This document shows, one piece after another, positions 1-6,560 of a DNA stretch of 6,560 bases (position 1 is its first letter; every line of letters starts with the position of its first letter). Made by a program: the position numbers and the translations under genes. This DNA comes from Nitrospinota bacterium. GTDB lineage: Bacteria; Nitrospinota; Nitrospinia; UBA9942; JAHJSF01. The stretch covers positions 1 to 6,560 of the forward strand of contig JAHJSF010000075.1 in NCBI GenBank assembly GCA_018830405.1. Direction: 5' to 3'. The notes beneath the pieces are model-generated. The model was not told where the DNA came from. It ran no database searches and worked only from the letters and a program-made list of their open reading frames with translations.

Positions 1-3000
1 CCGCTGTAATAGGTAACCCCTTTAACCTGATGCACCTTAAATATATGTAGATCGTGGTATTCCTTTTCTACAGCTTTGACAAGATCACAGTGGGCTATGG
101 TTACACCGCTAAGTCCGAAAAAGCGTGATTTTAATTCCTTGGCCAGCGATTCAACCGCCTCCCTGTCACCTCCCACAACCGTCTCTGAGGGGGTATTTAC
201 TATAAGCAGATAAACCCTCTTCTTTTTCTTGATAGCCTCTCTCACCTTATCTGAAGGGGCGCTAATGATCCCTGTGACCCAATCGACAGGGATTGATTTC
301 GGAATCTTCCAGGCTCGTCGGGCTGTGTCGTATGTTTCGCCAAGTTCATGGCTGAAGAGGGGGGACTCTGTTAATCTCTTAAACATCTCGTCCCTGTCAC
401 GCCAGGCCCTAAGTGAAAATAGGCTAACTGTTTCACCGAGACTGTAACCTATGGCTCGGCTCGGCCTTAGCCCGAAGGCCAGAGCCATATCTGTATAGAG
501 TGTCCCAACGGAGACCTGTCCCAGAAGTGTGTCGGTAGCATTTATCTTCTCTCTCCCCTTCAACCAAAACTTGCAGGGAGCGAACTGATTCTTGAGTAGG
601 CTATTGTCGGTATCCTGGTTATGGAGGAGTTCCGGCCATTCAAGGGCAATATCACGCCCCATCCCGACGAAGTGATTGCCTGAGCCGGGGTAGACAAAAG
701 CAATATCACCTTTGTCGGCTATCGGTTCATCCGAGAAGAATATATTATCTTTGCTCAGATATGATGTTGCCTCCTCATCACTCTTCAGAAAGGAGATAGA
801 TTTATCTATCTTGTGGGTTAAATCATTTTTCCCCTCAGTAACTATCGATAGGTGTATCTTCTTCGTCCCATCCATCCCCTTCATATCCCACCACTTTTTA
901 GCCAATCGCCGAATATTCTTGTTGGGGAACTCATACATTATCTCTTTCAACTGTTCTAGGGAGGCAGCTACCTCAGCCCTATCCACTCCGCTAAAGATGA
1001 ATAGGGCTTCCTTAATAGTGCTAACCGGAGAGACCCTATAGTTGCTGACTATCTTCTTATTATCGGAATAACCTCTAAGGATTGTTTCTCTGCAATTGCC
1101 GTCAATGCTGAGTGAAGCAACCGCTGCATACCGTTCCCCATCACTTTTGTTTCTGAGCCAATAGTGCCCTTTTTGAGGCAGATAGAGACTATGGTTTGAT
1201 AGATGTATCGGTTTTTTGAGATTCCTTATCGGAGGGATAATCTCATTCCGGAGAGCCAAGGCAGTCTTGGCAACAGAGGCAATGGCTGAGGCTGCCCCGG
1301 TGTGACCAATGTCTCCCTTAACAGAAGAGAGGGCGCAACATTTTTCTTTCTCTGGTCTAATAGTAGAGCTTAAGGCTTTAGCCTCAATCGAGTCTTCTTT
1401 GGCAAAGCCTGTTCCGTTCCCCTCTATAAGAGTTATACATGATGAATCTATTTGAGCCTCGTCACAGGCGAGTTGCAGAGCCGTTTTATAAGCATCATCT
1501 CCTGTTACGGATGAAGTTCCCTCTATAACTGCGTATATCTTATCCTTGTCTCTCTCAGCATCCTTAAGTGGTTTAAGGATTAGGGCCGCTGCTCCTTCCC
1601 CTAAAATAATCCCCTCTGAGCTGCTATCAAATGGAATACTATTTCCGTTGGTTGAAAGATGTGTACTTATCCTGGTTCCGGCTATGGCCCGGATATCGCC
1701 GGTCAAATCAACTCCTCCGACTATAGCCTGTTTTATAGTGCCATTATTTAGGAGGCGAATAGCTGTCTCAATCGCCTGCATAGAGGAACCCTCTTCAGAA
1801 GATATAGTAAAGCTGGGGCCGCCGAATTTAAACTCTCTGGCTATACGGCTGGCGACAATACTCCCCAAAGAACCAAGGGTGCTATTCGCAGTTAGGGGAG
1901 GGGAGGCGGTATCTTTTAGACTATCTAACCATTTTATCTCTTCCTCAGGAGTAAGGTTAAGACCAAGTTGTTTAATCCATTCCTTCCCTTTTTTCTCCAT
2001 CATCCAGCGGAGGTGGAAGTTGGTGGTGTTTAGGTCTAAACCTATTCCGACAAAGACACCGGTATCAAGTCCCTTTTCAGTAGATAGATTGGCATCCTTT
2101 ATCGCCCCGGCTGCCACCTTTAGCATAAGTAATTGCTGCGGCTGCATCTCCTTAAGTTCAAGAGGGGGTATTCGATATTGATTATTAGGGATAGATATAT
2201 GATCGATAAAGAAGCCCTTCTCATCTATGCCGGCCCCTTTTTTATCCGCCTCGGCCTTAATATGGTCCGCACCTCCCAATACCCTTTCGGCGAAGAGTTC
2301 TTTCGAATCAAACTTTCCGAAATGGGCATCTAGGCCAACTATGGCTATAGGCTCAACCTTAGGTTTGGTTATTGCCTTGGCAACCTTCTTTCCTTTTTTC
2401 GGAATATATTCTTCAAGTATCAGATGGGCATTTATCCCCCCAAATCCGAAGGCACTTACCGCTGCTCTGCGGGGGATATTCTTTCCTCTCGCTTTCCATT
2501 CCTCAGACTTTTTGAGGACGCGGAAAGGGGAATTGGTTAGATTTAGGTTTTTAGTGGGAGTATTGAAATTAGCAGTGGGGGGGAGGGTGTTATTCTTTAG
2601 GGCGAGGAGCATCTTTATTACTCCGGCAGAACCGGCAGCAGTTAATAAATGCCCTATGTTTGACTTAACAGAACCGATAACATGGTTCCCCTTTTCTTCA
2701 CCCCATACCTTCTTAAGGCTGGCTACTTCTACTGCATCACCGACAGGTGTTCCGGTGGCATGACACTCTATGATATCTATATCGCTCGGTTTCAAACCTG
2801 CTGATTTGTAGGCCGACTCCATCGCCCGAACCTGTCCGTCCGAATTGGGGGCGAGAAGGCTTCCACCTATATCGTTTGAAAGCCCAACCCCTCTTATGCA
2901 TCCATATATATGGTCCCCATCACGTTCCGCATCCGATAGCCTTTTAAGGAGGAGCATTCCGGACCCTTCCCCTACAACAAGGCCGTTTGATTTCTCATCA

Positions 3001-3740
3001 AATGGGGCGCTTACCCCGTCTGGTGATAGGGCGCGGAGTTGTGAGAAACCCATCTGGGTATAGAAACAATCCGGCCTCGATAGTCCTCCGGCCAGCATTG
3101 CATCGGCCCGGCCCGAAAGAAGTTCGTCGGCAGCCAGGCTTAGGGCGTAGAGTGAAGAGGCGCAGGCGGCATCAAGTGTATAAGAACCGCCGCCTAAGTT
3201 TAGGGCCTTGGCCAATATTCCGGCCGGAAGTCCGGCTGAAAATCTATTGATAGGGTCAATCGTTTTGGGGCTATCGATAAATTTATCCCCGAGAACCTTC
3301 TTCTCTATCTGACGGCCAAGATATTCAAAGGCTATCTCTGAAGATTTTTCTGAAGGGAGGACAAGATTCCCGATAATTACTCCGACTCGGCTAAGGTCTA
3401 AGTTATTTGTTAGCCCATCATTGAAGGCATCGGATCCGGCTCTTAATAGTAGGTGAAAGGCAGGGTCAAGTCCGGCGGCAAATTTGGGGTCTATATTAAG
3501 ACCTTTAAAGTCAGGCTTGAACCCATCTATAAAACAACCACGCTTAGAATAGGCTCTATCCAACTTCCCCTTTTCGGGGTGGTAGGCGGTATCAACAGGA
3601 ATAGGCCAACGTCCGTCGGGGACTTCACTGGCGGTATTTACCCCCTTTGATATATTGTCCCAAAAGTCATCAAGAGTAGGTGATTGGGGAAATATTCCCC
3701 CAATGCCGACTATTGCTATAGGCTCTCTTTTTATATTCAT
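1..3740 (-). CDS. Pfa-like multidomain synthase, KS-CLF-AT N-terminal portion (partial, runs off left edge)
   Basis: One uninterrupted minus-strand frame of 1246 codons from ATG at 3740, still open at the window edge. Domain 1 (residues about 7-460) is a complete beta-ketoacyl synthase with nucleophile Cys193 in DAACASSL, His327 in HATGT and Lys359/His364 in VKSNIGH. Domain 2 (about 463-890) has the same fold signature (EPIAIVG start, GPSFTI, VKGDIGH) but Glu650 replaces the Cys and Asn775 the first His, so it is chain-length-factor-like. After a linker comes an acyltransferase (from about 1015, FVYPGSG) with Ser1100 in GYSLGE and His1217 in AHC. KS-CLF-AT order resembles myxobacterial Pfa3, or PfaC fused to a PfaB-like AT; HglC-type synthases are an alternative. 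Dehydratase or other domains probably follow outside the window. By family it would extend acyl chains iteratively in the cytosol. The start fits because KS homology begins at residue 7, although the ribosome site is poor. The product is unknown. Confidence 0.9.
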   Translation of the reverse strand, partial: MNIKREPIAIVGIGGIFPQSPTLDDFWDNISKGVNTASEVPDGRWPIPVDTAYHPEKGKLDRAYSKRGCFIDGFKPDFKGLNIDPKFAAGLDPAFHLLLRAGSDAFNDGLTNNLDLSRVGVIIGNLVLPSEKSSEIAFEYLGRQIEKKVLGDKFIDSPKTIDPINRFSAGLPAGILAKALNLGGGSYTLDAACASSLYALSLAADELLSGRADAMLAGGLSRPDCFYTQMGFSQLRALSPDGVSAPFDEKSNGLVVGEGSGMLLLKRLSDAERDGDHIYGCIRGVGLSNDIGGSLLAPNSDGQVRAMESAYKSAGLKPSDIDIIECHATGTPVGDAVEVASLKKVWGEEKGNHVIGSVKSNIGHLLTAAGSAGVIKMLLALKNNTLPPTANFNTPTKNLNLTNSPFRVLKKSEEWKARGKNIPRRAAVSAFGFGGINAHLILEEYIPKKGKKVAKAITKPKVEPIAIVGLDAHFGKFDSKELFAERVLGGADHIKAEADKKGAGIDEKGFFIDHISIPNNQYRIPPLELKEMQPQQLLMLKVAAGAIKDANLSTEKGLDTGVFVGIGLDLNTTNFHLRWMMEKKGKEWIKQLGLNLTPEEEIKWLDSLKDTASPPLTANSTLGSLGSIVASRIAREFKFGGPSFTISSEEGSSMQAIETAIRLLNNGTIKQAIVGGVDLTGDIRAIAGTRISTHLSTNGNSIPFDSSSEGIILGEGAAALILKPLKDAERDKDKIYAVIEGTSSVTGDDAYKTALQLACDEAQIDSSCITLIEGNGTGFAKEDSIEAKALSSTIRPEKEKCCALSSVKGDIGHTGAASAIASVAKTALALRNEIIPPIRNLKKPIHLSNHSLYLPQKGHYWLRNKSDGERYAAVASLSIDGNCRETILRGYSDNKKIVSNYRVSPVSTIKEALFIFSGVDRAEVAASLEQLKEIMYEFPNKNIRRLAKKWWDMKGMDGTKKIHLSIVTEGKNDLTHKIDKSISFLKSDEEATSYLSKDNIFFSDEPIADKGDIAFVYPGSGNHFVGMGRDIALEWPELLHNQDTDNSLLKNQFAPCKFWLKGREKINATDTLLGQVSVGTLYTDMALAFGLRPSRAIGYSLGETVSLFSLRAWRDRDEMFKRLTESPLFSHELGETYDTARRAWKIPKSIPVDWVTGIISAPSDKVREAIKKKKRVYLLIVNTPSETVVGGDREAVESLAKELKSRFFGLSGVTIAHCDLVKAVEKEYHDLHIFKVHQVKGVTYYS

Positions 3741-3754
3741 TTGAAATTATTCAT
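3737..3754 (-). other. Possible 5-codon leader ORF overlapping the synthase start
   Basis: On the minus strand an ATG at 3754 opens a five-codon frame (MNNFK) whose TGA stop overlaps the synthase ATG in an ATGA arrangement. The synthase lacks an obvious Shine-Dalgarno sequence, so termination-reinitiation coupling could help it start. The leader itself also lacks a convincing ribosome site, so chance is quite possible. Confidence 0.2.
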
Positions 3755-3793
3755 GGAGATGTTTCAGGTTATCTAAAGAGATCAAGAATTCCG

Positions 3794-4423
3794 CTATTCC
3801 CAAAACCTATCTTTGTAGATGGTGGAGTTGGCAAGTTCAATCTGCTTATGTCCCGTTTCATAATAGTCGATAATATTGAGCGCACCAAAGCTCTGTTGTA
3901 GGGAGTAGAAATTCTGAAGGGATGAATTGAGAAGATCGAGTAATATTATTCTATTCACCCCACCGTGGGCCACAATTACTATAGTTTCTCCAACGTGTGC
4001 CTGTAGCAATTCATCTATCTTGGGGAGAACCCTGGCCGATAGTTCTACAAGGGTCTCTCCCCCTTCAACCCTGTAATTAACTACATCGGCGTAGCGTTCT
4101 TTCACCTCTTCGGCATACATCTCTCTAATATGTGAAACTGTCTTCCCCTCCCATATCCCATAGTGGAGTTCTCTCAGTTCAGGGAATTTAATGACGCTTA
4201 AACCATGTTTGGCGGCTATCATCTCTGCCCCCCTTGAGGCGCGGAGTAGGTCGCTTGAATAGACCGCCTTTATCGGGGCCTCCCCTAGCCTTTCGGCGAT
4301 GATTTCATACTGCCTGACCCCGTCGGGAGAAAGGTCTACATCGTTATGCCCGTTATAAATCCATTCCTTGATATTGGCTACCTCTCCATGCCTTAATAGA
4401 AGCAGTCTTGTCTTATTATCCAT
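3794..4423 (-). CDS. Histidine phosphatase family protein (phosphoglycerate mutase-like)
   Basis: A complete 209-residue protein of the usual length for a single-domain histidine phosphatase. The phospho-acceptor motif RHGE is at residues 11-14 (His12). The other expected catalytic residues can be placed: Arg61 in SSDLLRA, the general acid Glu85 in ELRELHYGIWEG, and His153 in VAHGG. LSPDG (31-35) and EGGE (120-123) are also typical. No signal peptide or membrane segment is seen, so it is cytosolic. The family includes GpmB-like phosphatases and alpha-ribazole phosphatase (CobC). Sequence alone does not give the substrate, and no cobalamin genes lie nearby. It sits 53 bp upstream of the synthase on the same strand with no visible terminator between, so co-transcription is likely and a role removing phosphate from a lipid or polyketide intermediate is conceivable but unproven. 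The ATG is preceded by a short GAGAAG purine stretch. Confidence 0.9.
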   Translation of the reverse strand: MDNKTRLLLLRHGEVANIKEWIYNGHNDVDLSPDGVRQYEIIAERLGEAPIKAVYSSDLLRASRGAEMIAAKHGLSVIKFPELRELHYGIWEGKTVSHIREMYAEEVKERYADVVNYRVEGGETLVELSARVLPKIDELLQAHVGETIVIVAHGGVNRIILLDLLNSSLQNFYSLQQSFGALNIIDYYETGHKQIELANSTIYKDRFWE

Positions 4424-4469
4424 ATCTTCTCTATTTCTCTCTATCAGGTTTGTTGCTTGCTTAAAAACG

Positions 4470-4478
4470 ATTTTATCA
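4470..4478 (-). promoter_or_regulatory. Candidate extended -10 promoter for the phosphatase-synthase operon
   Basis: On the minus strand this reads TGATAAAAT, an extended -10 (TGn plus TAAAAT, 5 of 6 matches to TATAAT). No good -35 element lies 16-18 bp upstream. Transcription would begin near 4463, leaving a leader of about 40 nt before the phosphatase ATG at 4423. A TATGAT slightly upstream is an alternative -10. Confidence 0.35.
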
Positions 4479-4487
4479 TGTTATCAT
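4473..4487. repeat. Tandem TTATCAT direct repeat in the divergent promoter region
   Basis: TTATCAT occurs twice, separated by one G (4473-4479 and 4481-4487). GTTATCA at 4480-4486 is also matched as an inverted copy by TGATAAC at 4514-4520. The repeats overlap the candidate minus-strand -10 and lie about 105 bp upstream of the glnB -10, so they could be a regulator site. Chance is possible in AT-rich intergenic DNA. Confidence 0.3.
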
Positions 4488-4569
4488 AGTGGCCATTGTG
4501 GAGAAGAAAAGATTGATAACTACGGTTCGCTTTTGCAGGGGGTAAATATTATTTTGCCGAATAAGTTGA

Positions 4570-6059
<1,490 letters not shown>

Positions 6060-6099
6060 AGGCTTGCGATACAAAATAAATTAAAAAATAGAAAATATT

Positions 6100-6131
6100 A
6101 CTGAAGTAATTTAATACTGAAGCAATCTAAT
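6100..6131. repeat. Tandem 16-bp direct repeat upstream of kamA
   Basis: Two head-to-tail copies, 6100-6115 and 6116-6131, follow the pattern ACTGAAGYAATYTAAT and differ at two bases. The first copy is part of a hyphenated palindrome, ATTACT-GA-AGTAAT (6097-6110); the second copy is less symmetrical. The pair lies just downstream of the predicted kamA transcription start, a typical place for a repressor operator or a leader element. Confidence 0.6.
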
Positions 6132-6142
6132 AACGGGCAACT

Positions 6143-6151
6143 ATTATAACA
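6143..6151 (-). promoter_or_regulatory. Extended -10 promoter for kamA
   Basis: On the minus strand this reads TGTTATAAT, a full extended -10 (TGn plus TATAAT). No clear -35 is visible, which extended -10 promoters tolerate. Transcription would start near 6136, giving a leader of about 77 nt that contains the tandem 16-bp repeat. It lies between the EI24 stop and kamA, so kamA probably has its own promoter. Confidence 0.5.
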
Positions 6152-6172
6152 TACTTTTGAGGCTAGTTGGGG

Positions 6173-6560
6173 TTAGGAGTGAATATCGACTATGTTGTGA
6201 TAGAGATGGGTCATCCAGACCACGGCTATGATGGGAATGAACAAGTTTAGTATTGGAATCAGACTTGTCATTGTCACAAAAAACCCTCCAATATAAACGG
6301 GGGTTCTGTTTTTACTCAGTAATTCCTTGGCCTTATCCTTCCCAAGGTGGTAGCCGGCTGCGCTCTCAAAAAATTCCCGCCCCAAGATGTAGCTGTTCAA
6401 TATTATTGAAACAATAAATCCTATACTAAATATGTAGAGGGGGAGGACCAGGATATTAAGAAAGAGTCCCCAGATGGTAAATTTTATATCGTGAAAAAGG
6501 TCAGGCCAGAACTTGGCCTCTCTCTCATTAGAATTGGGATAATAGGCATCTTCCACCCTC
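6173..6560 (-). CDS. EI24 / CysZ-type membrane protein, C-terminal part (partial at right edge)
   Basis: About 128 residues are visible before a TAA at 6173. The frame is still open at the right edge: the GTG at 6554-6556 is preceded by a sense codon, so it is probably an internal Val and the N-terminal half lies outside the window. A long hydrophobic stretch (visible residues about 27-58) precedes the hydrophilic NSYILGREFFESAAGYHLG segment (54-72). That segment is typical of EI24/CysZ proteins, normally 220-250 residues long. A second hydrophobic hairpin (about 86-119) follows, ending in a short hydrophilic tail. The protein is therefore an inner-membrane protein. CysZ imports sulfate, but the EI24 family is broad and no cysteine-synthesis genes are seen here, so the transported substrate is unassigned. 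It is co-directional with kamA, 113 bp away. Confidence 0.75.
   Translation of the reverse strand, partial: RVEDAYYPNSNEREAKFWPDLFHDIKFTIWGLFLNILVLPLYIFSIGFIVSIILNSYILGREFFESAAGYHLGKDKAKELLSKNRTPVYIGGFFVTMTSLIPILNLFIPIIAVVWMTHLYHNIVDIHS

Noticed and set aside
1083-1860. Possible frameshift or pseudogene in the second KS because catalytic residues are missing.
   Set aside because: The frame is intact on both sides and the overall KS pattern, including VKGDIGH, is preserved. Loss of Cys and His is expected for a chain-length-factor domain.
1546-2181. A 211-codon plus-strand open frame, and several shorter plus-strand frames between 229 and 3650.
   Set aside because: They lie antisense to the synthase, whose minus-strand frame reads through continuously with clear KS, CLF and AT motifs. 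Their translations are compositionally odd and match no family I recognise.
4521-4537. A sigma54-like element upstream of glnB (GG ... TTTTGCA).
   Set aside because: The distance between the GG and GC dinucleotides is 9 rather than the required 10, and the -24 half does not match TGGCAC.
6060-6172. A rho-independent terminator between the EI24 gene and kamA.
   Set aside because: No GC-rich hairpin followed by a T-run on the minus strand is present; only AT-rich repeats and a promoter-like element are seen.

Overview
The window looks like a piece of chromosome from a Gram-negative bacterium with moderate, slightly AT-leaning base composition. An uncultivated Desulfobacterota/'Deltaproteobacteria'-type or related lineage is my best guess. 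The pointers are a proteobacterial-type GlnB, a KamA-family aminomutase, a CysZ/EI24 membrane protein and a PUFA-synthase-like multidomain synthase. Taxonomy is inference only. I see no rRNA, tRNA, insertion sequence, CRISPR array or phage gene.

Layout, left to right. Positions 1-3740 (minus strand) hold the first 1246 codons of a very large iterative-type synthase that runs off the left edge. Its order is ketosynthase (KS), then a degenerate KS / chain-length-factor-like domain (CLF), then acyltransferase (AT). That order matches the N-terminal half of Pfa-type (polyunsaturated or 'secondary' lipid) synthases. Upstream of it and co-directional, 53 bp away, is a histidine-phosphatase-family gene (3794-4423), probably in the same operon. 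A 219-bp divergent intergenic region (4424-4642) separates this operon from glnB (4643-4981, plus strand), which encodes the nitrogen-signalling PII protein and has a clear Shine-Dalgarno site and a perfect TATAAT. glnB converges on a KamA-family radical SAM/PLP aminomutase gene (4974-6059, minus). The two genes overlap by 8 bp, and that overlap is a palindrome containing both stop codons. Upstream of kamA are an extended -10 promoter and a tandem 16-bp repeat. The right edge holds the C-terminal part of an EI24/CysZ-type membrane protein (minus strand).

How they may work together: phosphatase plus synthase form a plausible lipid/polyketide biosynthetic operon that continues to the left. glnB, kamA and the EI24 gene look like separate units. 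The most interesting points are the Pfa-like synthase with Glu in place of the second KS cysteine, and the aminomutase whose two lysine-recognition aspartates both appear to be arginine, which argues against lysine as substrate.
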